DNA of 41,364 nucleotides from Candidatus Avelusimicrobium fimicolum (GTDB taxonomy: Bacteria > Elusimicrobiota > Elusimicrobia > Elusimicrobiales > Elusimicrobiaceae), in the NCBI GenBank assembly GCA_900541355.1, contig UQJU01000010.1, positions 1 through 41,364 of the forward strand, given 5' to 3'. Under the pieces are notes generated by a model, which did no database searches, was not told where the DNA came from, and saw only the letters and a program-made list of their open reading frames with translations. Position 1 is the first letter of the stretch, and each line of letters opens with the position of its first letter. Positions 32,245-40,791 of the stretch are shown one piece after another. Position numbers and translations under genes: made by a program.

Positions 32245-33957
32245 TTATTCTTGGTAATCCTTTAACATTTTGGTACGGCTGGGGTGGCGCAGTTTGCGGA
32301 TAGCCTTGGCTTCAATCTGGCGCACGCGTTCGCGCGTAACATTAAACATTTTACCCACTTCTTCCAAGGTGCGCGGATAGCCGGAGTCAATTCCAAAACG
32401 CAGGCTGATAATTTTGGCCTCTCGTTCCGAAAGCGTTGCCAATACATCAGCCACTTCCTGCTTGCGCAAAAAGTCCACTGCCGCGCTGGTGGGGTTTGGC
32501 CCGTTCTTATCTTCAATAAAGTCTTCCAAGTTGGAATCCTCATCTTCGCCAATTGGGGTAGAAAGGGAAATCGGGTCCTGCATAATTTTCAGCACGCTTT
32601 TTACCTTTTCCACAGACAGGCGGAGTGTTTTGGAATAATCTTCCAAGGTTGGCTCACGGCCGTGTTCCTGGCGGAATTTGTTAGTAACCTTAGTCAGTTT
32701 GGAAACTAATTCCTTCATATGCACGGGAATACGGATTGTATTGGCTTGGTCGGCAATGGCGCGGTTGATACTCTGGCGAATCCACCAGGTAGCATAGGTG
32801 GAGAATTTAAAACCGCGTTTGTATTCAAATTTTTCCACGGCTTTCATTAAGCCCAAGCCCCCCTCTTGAATTAGGTCGGAGAGTTCCAGGTTGGAATTGA
32901 CGTGCTTTTTGGCAATAGAAACCACCAAACGCAGGTTGGCTTTGATTAATTTTAATTTGTCCTGCAAAATCATATCCTCAAAAAATACGATACGGTCGTT
33001 GAAGGACAAAAACTCCTTTTCCGTCATCGGGAGCATATCCACCATTTGCGCGTGGCGGCGCTGGACGTCTTCAATGTTTGATAAGGCGCGTTCTAACTCC
33101 GGTAACGTAAATTTGGTGGCCTTTTTAAATTCCTTTTCCGTCATTTTGCCCGCTTTAAATTTAGTAACCAGTTTTTTGACGTCCTCGTATTTGCCGAAGT
33201 AATCGTCAAAGCGTTGCATATCGTTGCGGGTTTCGGTTAAACGGTCGGCCAAGTTTTTGATTTTGTTGGTCAGACGTTTGATTTTATTTTGGTTCAAATT
33301 TAATTTGGTAATGGTCTGCACGACTTCTTTTTGCTTGGCTTCCAATTTTTCAATGGCATTATTGCGTTTTTTGTCGGTCAGGTTGCCCTCGCGCAATTCC
33401 TTCATTAATTTGGTGATTTCCTGTTCGCGCTTGCCGATAAACTGCGCCGCATCTTTAAGTTTTTTGCGCATATTGTTTAGTTCGCGCGTCGTGCGTTTGC
33501 CGCGGGGCATCAATTCCTTGGTGGTCATTTCTTCTTGGTCCACCAATTCTTCCCAGTTGCAAATTTCGCGCATCGTGATAGGCGATTCCAACACCAATTT
33601 TCGCAGTTCCTTTTCGCGTTCGCGGATATTGCGTGCGAGTGTGATTTCTTCGTCGCGAGACAAAAGCGGTACTTTACCCATTTCGGACAAATACATCCGG
33701 ATAGAGTTGGAAATGTCCGGGCTGGCGGAGGACCAATCTTCGCTTAATGCCTCTTTATCGGCGGCGGAGACGGACTTGAATTTCTTTTGGTCCACTACCT
33801 GAATGCCCAAATCGTCCAGCGTGCCCATCACGCCGTCAATGTCTTCCGCGCTCATATCCGACGCGGCGATAGAGCGGTTCAAATCTTCCAACGATAAGAA
33901 CCCGCTTTCTTTGCCTTCTTCTACTAAATCTTTCAGCGCTTTATTTCCCGATGCCAT
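32245..33957 (-). CDS. rpoD: Primary RNA polymerase sigma factor RpoD (sigma-70)
   Basis: 570 aa. Region 1.1 covers ~1-80. Region 1.2 is SNSIRMYLSEMGKVPLLSRD in one run. A long charged non-conserved region (~120-300) follows. Region 2 has DLIQEGGLGLMKAVEKFEYK and FSTYATWWIRQSI; region 3 follows; region 4 is TLEEVGKMFNVTRERVRQIE. Full housekeeping architecture. The -10 elements seen across the window (TATAAT, TACAAT) match a sigma-70 consensus. SD GAGGAAAT; seven bases after the dnaG stop. Last gene of rpsU-dnaG-rpoD. Confidence 0.96.
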   Translation of the reverse strand: MASGNKALKDLVEEGKESGFLSLEDLNRSIAASDMSAEDIDGVMGTLDDLGIQVVDQKKFKSVSAADKEALSEDWSSASPDISNSIRMYLSEMGKVPLLSRDEEITLARNIREREKELRKLVLESPITMREICNWEELVDQEEMTTKELMPRGKRTTRELNNMRKKLKDAAQFIGKREQEITKLMKELREGNLTDKKRNNAIEKLEAKQKEVVQTITKLNLNQNKIKRLTNKIKNLADRLTETRNDMQRFDDYFGKYEDVKKLVTKFKAGKMTEKEFKKATKFTLPELERALSNIEDVQRRHAQMVDMLPMTEKEFLSFNDRIVFFEDMILQDKLKLIKANLRLVVSIAKKHVNSNLELSDLIQEGGLGLMKAVEKFEYKRGFKFSTYATWWIRQSINRAIADQANTIRIPVHMKELVSKLTKVTNKFRQEHGREPTLEDYSKTLRLSVEKVKSVLKIMQDPISLSTPIGEDEDSNLEDFIEDKNGPNPTSAAVDFLRKQEVADVLATLSEREAKIISLRFGIDSGYPRTLEEVGKMFNVTRERVRQIEAKAIRKLRHPSRTKMLKDYQE

Positions 33958-33964
33958 AATTTCC

Positions 33965-35713
33965 TCAACTGCGATATTTTTTTAATTTGTTTTGCAATTC
34001 TATATATTTTTTAAAAACTTCCGGCGGTACATTTCCTGCGCCAAGTTGCTTCATCTGGCGGCGGACCGCTTGTAATTGTTTATGCAGGCCGCTTTGCTGC
34101 AATTTGGCCGCACAGGCGGCAATGTCGCGCGCCGGGTCAAAATCTTCCGGCGTTTGTAAAAGGGCCAACTTTACAAATTCACTCTTTTGCGCAGGGACCA
34201 ATTTAGCCGCTTCCTGGGCCAAATCCGGTGCCTGCGGATGTTCCATATGCGCCCGGACCAATGTTTCAAACAAGTTCCAGGCGGCGGGAGTGGAAAAATC
34301 TTCCCGCGAGAGTTCGGAGCATAAAACCAAATGGGCCGGACTCTTTAAAATCCACGACAACAAATCTTCTTCTGCCGGAGTGGCAATGGCGTTTTCCAAT
34401 ACCGTTTGCTGCCGGCGGAAACGCGGAGCGGGTGCATAAGACACTTCCCGCAGTCGTTCCATTACCAATTCTTCATCTACGCCCAAATGTTCGGCCACAT
34501 ATTTGGCCCACTCGCGCCGGACGATTTCATCCGGCTGTTTAGAAATCGTTTCCGCTAATTCGGATACCAAGCGTGTTTTGTCCTGTGCTTGGAGAGGTTG
34601 CTCACATTGGGAGAGCAATAACCGGGTGTGAAACGCAATTAAATCTTGGGCGTTATTTAAAATTTCTTCAAAATTTTCTTTTCCGTACTTGGCTATATAT
34701 TCGTCCGGATCCAATCCGTCCGGCAGCGAGGCTACTTTTACAAAGAGTCCGCGCTCAATCAAAATAAGCCCGCCGCGCAAAGCGGCTTTGATCCCGGCGG
34801 AGTCCGGGTCAAACAGGACAATTACCGTATCCGTATAACGCCTTAACAGCCGGGCGTGTTCCTCGGTCAAACTGGTGCCCAAAGGGGCCACGGTATAACC
34901 CGCACCCGCCTGGTGGCAAGCGATAACGTCCATATATCCTTCCAGGAGTACGGCTTTCCCGGCTTTGCGGATTTCGGGGCCTGCAAAATTGAGCCCATAT
35001 AAGACCTGGCTTTTGGTAAATAAAACCGTTTCGGGCGAGTTTAAATACTTGGGTTCGCCTTCACCCAAAATGCGTCCGCCGAAACCCACCGTGTCGCCCC
35101 GCTGGTTGATAATGGGGAACATCAGGCGGCTGCGGTAATAATCCCGCGGCCCGTAGGCGGTTAACACACAAAGCCCCGCCTCTTTTAAATCTTGATCCGT
35201 AAACCCCGCGGCGCGGGCTTCTTTGGCCAGGGCGGTGGGGTCGTTTTTAGCAAAGCCCAACTCAAACTTTTGACAGGTTTCTTTGGTCAAATTGCGCTCT
35301 TTCACATACGCGCGCGCGGATTCGCCGTTAGCCGACATTAAATTTTTATGAAAGAACGCTTTTGCAAAGTCCAACAACTTGCGCAACGTGGCGCGCCGGA
35401 TTTCCTCCCCTGTTAAAGGGCGCATAGGCTTGTATTCCAAGCCGGCTTGCCCGGCCAATTTTTCAAGTGCTTCGTTAAAGGATAAATTTTCAATCTTCAT
35501 CAAAAAATCAAAAATATCCCCGCCTGTCTGGCAGCCGAAACAATAGAACAACCCCTTTTCGCTGTTGCAAGTGAAGGAAGGGGTCTTTTCTTTATGAAAC
35601 GGACAGCAGGCTTTGTAGGTTTTACCCGAGCGTTTAAGGCCCGGAACGTATTGCCGGATAAATTCTACAATGTCCAACCTGTCCTTAATTTGTTCTGTGA
35701 GGTTATTATTCAC
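33965..35713 (-). CDS. dnaG: DNA primase DnaG
   Basis: 582 aa. The N-terminal CHC2 zinc ribbon uses C37, H40, C58 and C61. The RNA-polymerase/TOPRIM core has EGYMDVIACHQAG and DPDSAG. The C-terminal DnaB-interaction domain is shorter on recognisable motif. It makes RNA primers for replication. The start is GTG at 35711-35713 with only a weak AGGCGG upstream. This and the hairpin at 35751-35788 would keep primase low relative to S21 and sigma, as in the E. coli operon. Confidence 0.95.
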   Translation of the reverse strand: MNNNLTEQIKDRLDIVEFIRQYVPGLKRSGKTYKACCPFHKEKTPSFTCNSEKGLFYCFGCQTGGDIFDFLMKIENLSFNEALEKLAGQAGLEYKPMRPLTGEEIRRATLRKLLDFAKAFFHKNLMSANGESARAYVKERNLTKETCQKFELGFAKNDPTALAKEARAAGFTDQDLKEAGLCVLTAYGPRDYYRSRLMFPIINQRGDTVGFGGRILGEGEPKYLNSPETVLFTKSQVLYGLNFAGPEIRKAGKAVLLEGYMDVIACHQAGAGYTVAPLGTSLTEEHARLLRRYTDTVIVLFDPDSAGIKAALRGGLILIERGLFVKVASLPDGLDPDEYIAKYGKENFEEILNNAQDLIAFHTRLLLSQCEQPLQAQDKTRLVSELAETISKQPDEIVRREWAKYVAEHLGVDEELVMERLREVSYAPAPRFRRQQTVLENAIATPAEEDLLSWILKSPAHLVLCSELSREDFSTPAAWNLFETLVRAHMEHPQAPDLAQEAAKLVPAQKSEFVKLALLQTPEDFDPARDIAACAAKLQQSGLHKQLQAVRRQMKQLGAGNVPPEVFKKYIELQNKLKKYRS

Positions 35714-35750
35714 GGTGCCGCCTGTTTTAGATTAAAGTTAAAGGCAAATA

Positions 35751-35788
35751 AGGCAATAGTCCGATACTTGCGTAAAGGACTATTGCCT
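35751..35788 (-). terminator. Hairpin between rpsU and dnaG (attenuator-like)
   Basis: Perfect 12-bp inverted repeat (35751-35762 with 35777-35788) and 14-nt loop in the 90-bp rpsU-dnaG gap. Flanking bases can extend the pairing with mismatches. There is no long U run after it on minus, so it is more likely a partial terminator or processing site. The position matches the terminator between rpsU and dnaG of E. coli. Confidence 0.65.
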
Positions 35789-35803
35789 GTGGTGTTACTT
35801 TAA

Positions 35804-35998
35804 TTAAAAACGTCTGCGTTTGGTGCGGCGGGCGCGGCGTTGCGCTTCCTGCGATTTGATTTTTCTCTTTACGCTCGGAGGCATATACGTTTCGCGTCTT
35901 TTGATTTCTTTCAAAATGCCGTTCTTTTCGCATTCTCTTTTAAAGCGTTTAAGGGCTTCTTCAAGATGTTCGGCATCTCTTACTTTTACGAAAACCAT
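35804..35998 (-). CDS. rpsU: 30S ribosomal protein S21
   Basis: 64 aa. The S21 signature is clear: V-K-V-R-D-A-E near the start, then EEALKRFKRECEKNGILKEI and KRRETYMPPSVKRK. The Arg/Lys-rich tail ends RRTKRRRF. S21 sits near the anti-Shine-Dalgarno end of 16S rRNA and helps initiation on mRNAs with leaders. That is notable because many genes here look leaderless. It heads the rpsU-dnaG-rpoD operon. Confidence 0.93.
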   Translation of the reverse strand: MVFVKVRDAEHLEEALKRFKRECEKNGILKEIKRRETYMPPSVKRKIKSQEAQRRARRTKRRRF

Positions 35999-36042
35999 TA
36001 CTTTTTCACCACCTTCTACGGTTAATAGACAAAAATAAAAAC

Positions 36043-36071
36043 GGTATTTTATACCTTATGTATATTATACC
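36043..36071 (-). promoter_or_regulatory. rpsU promoter region with paired TATA-like boxes
   Basis: Read on minus, two similar blocks follow each other: GGTATAATATAC (36071-36060) and GGTATAAAATACC (36055-36043). The first contains a consensus -10 TATAAT, the second a palindromic TATAAA box. Either would give a 5' leader of about 40-60 nt ending in a GAAGGTGG SD-like stretch. The -35 is not clear. Confidence 0.45.
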
Positions 36072-36097
36072 TTATTTTTCCTAAATTTTACGTTTTT

Positions 36098-36433
36098 TCA
36101 GCCAGCGGGCCATAAAAAACGTCTGCCGGCCATTAAGTGGAAGTGTAAATGGTCCACGCTTTGCCCCGCGCCTTTACCGTTATTGGTTACCAGGCGGAAG
36201 TCCTTTAAATCAAACTGCTTGGCCAATTTTTTGGCAACCAGCAAGATTTTGCCCAACAGCAAGGCGTCCTTTTCGTCCGCTTCCGACAAGCGCGCAATGT
36301 GCTTGCGGGGAATAATCAAAAGATGTGTCGGCGCTTGGGGGTTTAAATCTTTAAATGCCACCACGTCGTCATCTTCGTAAATCAGTTGGCTTTTAATAGA
36401 GCCGTCGGCAATGCCGCAAAAAATACAATTCAT
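36098..36433 (-). CDS. HIT-family nucleotide-binding hydrolase
   Basis: 111 aa from the ATG at 36433; a longer frame to 36469 lacks support. The N-terminal CIFC (C3, C6) is a likely partial zinc site. The histidine triad is H95-L-H97-F-H99 with the terminal WPAG typical of HinT proteins. These are adenosine phosphoramidases/nucleoside monophosphate hydrolases. Divergent from the second pilin gene; the promoters overlap in the 74-bp gap. TATAAT lies exactly 6 nt before the ATG with no SD. Confidence 0.9.
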   Translation of the reverse strand: MNCIFCGIADGSIKSQLIYEDDDVVAFKDLNPQAPTHLLIIPRKHIARLSEADEKDALLLGKILLVAKKLAKQFDLKDFRLVTNNGKGAGQSVDHLHFHLMAGRRFLWPAG

Positions 36434-36439
36434 AAAGTT

Positions 36440-36502
36440 ATTATACATATAAAAGACTTTGTTAAACATAATATTTTTGTTACAATAAACTATTCTTGGA
36501 GG
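36440..36502. promoter_or_regulatory. Divergent promoters HIT gene / pilin
   Basis: Minus: TATAAT (36445-36440), six bases, HIT ATG at 36433, no SD. Plus: TTGTTA (36459-36464), 16-bp spacer, TACAAT (36481-36486), then SD TTGGAGG (36496-36502) and the pilin ATG at 36508. One gene has a leaderless design, the other a classical leader, within 75 bp. Confidence 0.6.
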
Positions 36503-36507
36503 TTCTT

Positions 36508-36975
36508 ATGAAAACAAACGGTTTCACATTAATTGAACTTTTGGTAGTGGTGCTGATTATTGGTATTTTGGCGGCGGTGGCTGTGCCGCAGTATGAGCGC
36601 GCCGTAGAAAAATCCCGCGTGTCCGAAGCGGTGGCCCGTACGCGCAGTATTTGGACGGCGCAACAGGCCTATTTAATGTCTAACGGCAGTTATGCCACGG
36701 ACCTGGCGGATTTGGATTTATCTTTTTCGGGCACGGCTGCTATTGAGGGTGGAACGCCGTCGCTTAACACAAAGGATTTTTCCTGCCGCGCAGTAAACGC
36801 AGGCGCCACGGCGGATAATGCTTTTGGTATTGGTGTTTGCCGCCGTAACGGCAAGCCCTATGCCATTTATTATGCCCGCAACGATGAACAATTAGCCTGC
36901 TATTATGATAATGCGGAGGGCGAAAAATGGTGCCAGATTTTTACAGGCAAGACCGAAGCCCCGTATTATTTTTAG
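36508..36975 (+). CDS. Type IV pilin-like protein
   Basis: 155 aa. Short leader MKTNG|FTLIELL with cleavage after Gly5 and Glu at +5, followed by the hydrophobic VVVLIIGILAAVAVPQY helix and the RAVEKSRVSEA stretch seen also in the pilin at 30110. Cysteines at FSCRAVN, GVCRRNG, LACYYDN and KWCQIF could form two disulfides. Could be a pilus subunit, minor pilin or type II secretion pseudopilin; sequence alone does not decide. SD GGAGG; terminator follows. Confidence 0.88.
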   Translation: MKTNGFTLIELLVVVLIIGILAAVAVPQYERAVEKSRVSEAVARTRSIWTAQQAYLMSNGSYATDLADLDLSFSGTAAIEGGTPSLNTKDFSCRAVNAGATADNAFGIGVCRRNGKPYAIYYARNDEQLACYYDNAEGEKWCQIFTGKTEAPYYF

Positions 36976-36998
36976 GTGTTAAGTAAAACTTTTTTCCG

Positions 36999-37022
36999 CC
37001 CCGGCCTCGTGCCGGGGTTTTT
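36999..37022 (+). terminator. Intrinsic terminator after the pilin gene
   Basis: Perfect 7-bp stem (36999-37005 with 37011-37017), 5-nt loop, five T. Confidence 0.88.
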
Positions 37023-37097
37023 GCTGTTGGGCGAAAAATGCGCATCAACTCAAAAATTGGTATCATATATCTATATTGTATTTTGGAGACCCCAAAC

Positions 37098-38741
37098 ATG
37101 GCAAAAAACGACCTGACAACCAGAAACCTGATGTTAGACAGTTTGAAGCAATATGCTAAAAACCGGATTTCCTTTAATCTCATCCGGGAGCATGACGCCA
37201 AAAACGAAATTCCGTTAGACATTTTGAAAGAGATGTACGACCACGATGTGCTGGGTGTGCATCTTTTGCTTATTCCCGAAGAATATGGCGGACTCGGCGG
37301 ACAAACCACCGAGATTTACCGCGTGTGCGAACAATTAGCCCGCATTGACTTGGGCATCGCCACCGGTGTTTTCGCCACCTTCCTGGGCAGCGACCCGATT
37401 AACGTCGGCGGTACCCCGGAACAAAAAGCCAAATGGTTCAAAAAAATCGCACAGGAAAATAAACTTGTGGCCTATGGCGCCACGGAAGCCGATGCAGGCT
37501 CTGACCTTGTTTCCTTGCGTACCCGTGCCGAACACGTCATCAAAGACGGTAAGGTCGTGGGTTACAAAATTACCGGCAGCAAGATGTGGATTTCTAACGG
37601 CGGTGTGGCCGATATTTACACGGTCCTCGCCTTGGCTCCGGGCGGCCCGAGTTGGTTTATTGTAGAAAAGGGCACCCCGGGCTTTACCCAGGACGTACAC
37701 GAAGATAAGCACGGTATCCGCTTGTCCAATACGGCGGGCTTAGCATTTGATGATGTTTATGTCCCGGCCGAAAATCTAATCGGTTTGAAGGAAGGCCAAG
37801 GCTTCCTGCAAGCGCAGGCCGTGTTCGGTTATACGCGCTTAATGGTAGCGGCTTTCGGCTTGGGCGGCGGCGAAGAAGCGGTGGAAACTGCTTTGCAATA
37901 TGCCCAACAGCGCATTCAGGCGGGCGGCCCGTTGGCCCAAAAGCAGGGTTTTATGTTAAAACTCATTACCCCGCACTATGTCCGTTTTGAAGCCGCGCGC
38001 GCTTACATTGACTGGACGGCCAAACAGTTGGAAGTAAACAACCACGGTTTAGCCACCGAGGGCGCTATCGCCAAATTGTATGCTACCGAATCGGGCAATA
38101 AGGCAGCCGAAGACTCTATCCAAGCGATGGGCGGTTTCGGTTATACCAAAGAATTTGCGGTAGAAAAAATTAAACGCGACGTAAAAATTACCTGTATTTA
38201 CGAAGGCACCAGCGAAGTGTTGGAAATGACGATTTTCCGCGGACGCTGGCAGGAACATTTAAAGAGCCGCGGACAATATTATTTGAACCAAGCCGCAGAG
38301 TTTGATGCTATCCACGCGCAGAACCCCAATGTGGGCGCCGACAGCGTGGCCTTGGGTTTTAGAGCGTTGGCCCGCGTGCTGGACGATTGCCGTATGAATA
38401 AACTTACGCGCCACCAGTATGTAACCTTTATGCTTGGCGACCTGATTAGCGAAATGGAAGTAGCCGCCGTGTTTACGCGCCAATGCGCCAACAAGGTAGT
38501 AACCGAAGGCAGCCGCTTTGATATCAATACGCTTAGCACGATGGCCCGCGTAAATGCCCGCCAGAGCGCATTCAAAACCGCTACGGATGGTATGCGCCTC
38601 ATCTTGGGCACTTGCCCGGCGCTTAATGCGGCTGAACTCAGCCAAGCCGTCAACTTGGTCGGCATTGAAGAAAAAATGCTCGGCCTGATTGACGATATGG
38701 ACGTAGTGTCCGCTAAACTTAGAGAAGTTTTCAAAAAATAG
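37098..38741 (+). CDS. Acyl-CoA dehydrogenase with C-terminal extension
   Basis: 547 aa from the ATG at 37098 (GGAG SD nine bases upstream). The ACAD fold is clear: the N-terminal helical domain, ATEADAGSDLVSLRTRA, the WISNGG FAD region, and the catalytic base Glu369 in IYEGTSEV, the position used by short/medium-chain enzymes. Ordinary butyryl-CoA dehydrogenases end soon after this Glu. Here ~175 further residues follow, forming a helical C-terminal domain. With etfB-etfA immediately downstream (7 bp) it probably forms a Bcd/Etf or CarCDE-like complex reducing an enoyl-CoA with NADH while reducing ferredoxin. Confidence 0.88.
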   Translation: MAKNDLTTRNLMLDSLKQYAKNRISFNLIREHDAKNEIPLDILKEMYDHDVLGVHLLLIPEEYGGLGGQTTEIYRVCEQLARIDLGIATGVFATFLGSDPINVGGTPEQKAKWFKKIAQENKLVAYGATEADAGSDLVSLRTRAEHVIKDGKVVGYKITGSKMWISNGGVADIYTVLALAPGGPSWFIVEKGTPGFTQDVHEDKHGIRLSNTAGLAFDDVYVPAENLIGLKEGQGFLQAQAVFGYTRLMVAAFGLGGGEEAVETALQYAQQRIQAGGPLAQKQGFMLKLITPHYVRFEAARAYIDWTAKQLEVNNHGLATEGAIAKLYATESGNKAAEDSIQAMGGFGYTKEFAVEKIKRDVKITCIYEGTSEVLEMTIFRGRWQEHLKSRGQYYLNQAAEFDAIHAQNPNVGADSVALGFRALARVLDDCRMNKLTRHQYVTFMLGDLISEMEVAAVFTRQCANKVVTEGSRFDINTLSTMARVNARQSAFKTATDGMRLILGTCPALNAAELSQAVNLVGIEEKMLGLIDDMDVVSAKLREVFKK

Positions 38742-38748
38742 GATACTT

Positions 38749-39537
38749 ATGAATATCATTGTTTGCATTAAACAAGTTCCCGATTCCACCCAAGTAAAGG
38801 TGGACCCGAAAACCGGTACGCTTATCCGTGCGGGCGTTCCCAGCATTTTAAATCCGTACGACCACTACGCTTTGGAAAAAGCCTTGGCGATTAAAGCCAA
38901 AACAGGCGCCAAAGTAACCGTACTTTCTATGGGCCCCCAACAGGCTACAGCAGTGCTTCGCTTGGCACTTGCTTTGGGTGCGGACGAAGGCGTTTTGTTG
39001 TCCAGCCGCGCCTTTGCCGGCTCTGATACTTGGGCGACATCTTATGCGCTTGCTATGGCGGTGCGCCATATCGGCCAGTACGATTTGATTCTCTGCGGTC
39101 AAATGGCTATTGACGGTGATACGGCCCAAACCGGCCCCGGTATCGCCTTCCATTTGGGTATCCCGCAAATTACGTTCTGCGAAAGCATTGACGCAAGCGG
39201 CAACCAAATTGTCGTCAAAAAACTTATTGAAGGCGGCCACCAGATTTTGGAAGCCGACCTGCCTGCTTTGGTTACGATGACTATGCCGCACGACTATGTG
39301 GCGAAATATCCTTCCTTTATGGCCGCGCACAAAGCGCAGGATAAAGTGATTCACGTTTGGACGGAAAAAGATGTAAATGCCGACCCGCACAAATTGGGGT
39401 TGGAAGGCTCTCCTACCCGCGTGGACCGCATCTTCCCGCCGCCGGCCAGACAGAAAGGCGAAATGTTCTCCGGCTCTGCCGTGGAACTTGCCGATAAGTT
39501 TGTAGAGATTTTGAAAAAGGAGAGTGTAATCAAATGA
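38749..39537 (+). CDS. etfB: Electron transfer flavoprotein beta subunit
   Basis: 262 aa. It opens with the EtfB pattern (IVCIKQVPDSTQVKVDPKTG in one run), then NPYDHYALEKAL and the signature around CGQMAIDGDTAQTGPGIAFHLG. In bifurcating Etfs this subunit holds the FAD at which NADH electrons split. AGGA SD within the acyl-CoA dehydrogenase stop region; a 4-bp ATGA overlap with etfA. Confidence 0.93.
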   Translation: MNIIVCIKQVPDSTQVKVDPKTGTLIRAGVPSILNPYDHYALEKALAIKAKTGAKVTVLSMGPQQATAVLRLALALGADEGVLLSSRAFAGSDTWATSYALAMAVRHIGQYDLILCGQMAIDGDTAQTGPGIAFHLGIPQITFCESIDASGNQIVVKKLIEGGHQILEADLPALVTMTMPHDYVAKYPSFMAAHKAQDKVIHVWTEKDVNADPHKLGLEGSPTRVDRIFPPPARQKGEMFSGSAVELADKFVEILKKESVIK

Positions 39538-40724
39538 TTCAAATTTCGGAAAAATGCGTAGGCTGCGGTAAATGTGTAGCCACCTGTCCTTTTGGAGCGC
39601 TCTCCTTGGTGAACCGCAAGGCGGTTGCCAACAATGCCTGCACGATGTGCGGCGCGTGCGTAAGCGCCTGCCCGGTGAAAGCCTTATCCTTGCCGGCAAC
39701 GGGTGCGGACAAGAAAGACCTTTCCGCCTACAAAGGCGTATGGGTGTTTATTGAAATTGCTGATGACGGACACAACCAAAAAGTCCGCCCGGTGGGTTTT
39801 GAACTTTTATCCAAGGGCCGCGAATTGGCGAACCAGTTGGGCGAGGAACTTTGCGCCGTAGTTATTGGCGAGGGTGTGGAAAAATACTTTGCCGAACTTT
39901 CCCAATACGGTACGGATAAAATTTATGCGGTCAGCAGCCCGGCCTATCATAACTATAATACCGCGGCTTATGCCAACGCAATGGTTACGCTGATTAAAAA
40001 GTATAACCCCAGCGTGGTGTTGTACCCGTCCACTTATATCGGGCGTGATTTGTCTCCGCGTATTTCGTCAGAACTGTTTGTCGGTTTGACGGCGGACTGC
40101 ACGGGGCTTTCCATTAAGGACGGAAACTTGATTCAAACCCGCCCTGCTTTCGGCGGAAATATTATGGCCGACATTAAATGCCCGGACTATCGTCCGCAAA
40201 TGTCCACCGTTCGCCCCAATGTGTTCAAAAAAGTAGTTACCACCCCCGGCAAAATGGCCCAAGTGGTCAGCGAAGCCATTGCCCTGCCTGCCGAGGCTGC
40301 CAAAGTGCGCATTATCAATACGCATATGGATCCGCCCGCCGCAGGTATGAAATTGGACGAAGCCGAAGTGGTTATCGCCGGTGGCCGCGGTATGAAAAAC
40401 CAAGAAGGTTTTGACCTTTTGGAAACTTTGGCCAGCGAACTGGGCGGTACGGTCGGCGCTTCCCGCGCGGCGATTGACTTGGGGCTTAAACCCAAAGACC
40501 AGCAAATCGGTCAAAGCGGTGTAACGGTTTCTGCCAAATTATATGTGGCGTGCGGTATTTCCGGCGCGGTACAGCATATTGTGGGTATGGAACACAGCGA
40601 CGTGATTATCGGTATCAATAAAGATGCGAACGCGCCGATTTTCAATGTTTGCAAATACGGGTTCGTCGGTGATGCGCACCAAATCTTGCCGCGCATTGTA
40701 GAAGGACTCAAAAAAACCAAATAA
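39534..40724 (+). CDS. etfA: Electron transfer flavoprotein alpha subunit with N-terminal 2[4Fe-4S] ferredoxin domain
   Basis: 396 aa. Residues 1-60 are a bacterial ferredoxin domain with two complete sets of ligands: C8, C11, C14, C18 and C36, C39, C42, C46. The EtfA body follows. Its C-terminal FAD domain has GGRGMKNQEGFDLLETLA, the GQSGVTV loop, CGISGAVQH and the terminal KYGFVGDAHQILP. Ferredoxin-fused EtfA is known from Acetobacterium CarE, part of a bifurcating caffeyl-CoA reductase with the same gene order (acyl-CoA dehydrogenase, EtfB, EtfA). Confidence 0.94.
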   Translation: MIQISEKCVGCGKCVATCPFGALSLVNRKAVANNACTMCGACVSACPVKALSLPATGADKKDLSAYKGVWVFIEIADDGHNQKVRPVGFELLSKGRELANQLGEELCAVVIGEGVEKYFAELSQYGTDKIYAVSSPAYHNYNTAAYANAMVTLIKKYNPSVVLYPSTYIGRDLSPRISSELFVGLTADCTGLSIKDGNLIQTRPAFGGNIMADIKCPDYRPQMSTVRPNVFKKVVTTPGKMAQVVSEAIALPAEAAKVRIINTHMDPPAAGMKLDEAEVVIAGGRGMKNQEGFDLLETLASELGGTVGASRAAIDLGLKPKDQQIGQSGVTVSAKLYVACGISGAVQHIVGMEHSDVIIGINKDANAPIFNVCKYGFVGDAHQILPRIVEGLKKTK

Positions 40725-40741
40725 CGGTTTTTTAGGAATAT

Positions 40742-40776
40742 AAAACCCCCGGTTCTATGTGGAGTCGGGGGTGTTT
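40742..40776. terminator. Probable terminator after etfA
   Basis: Stem ACCCCCG (40745-40751) with CGGGGGT (40766-40772), 14-nt loop, A run before and GTTT after. It is weaker than others here. It lies between the convergent etfA and the small minus-strand gene and may serve both. Confidence 0.65.
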
Positions 40777-40791
40777 GATATATAGGAAAAT

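Noticed and set aside
33224..33802. 192-aa open frame on plus opposite rpoD
   Set aside because: Antisense to RpoD; Ser/Leu/Arg-rich shadow frame.
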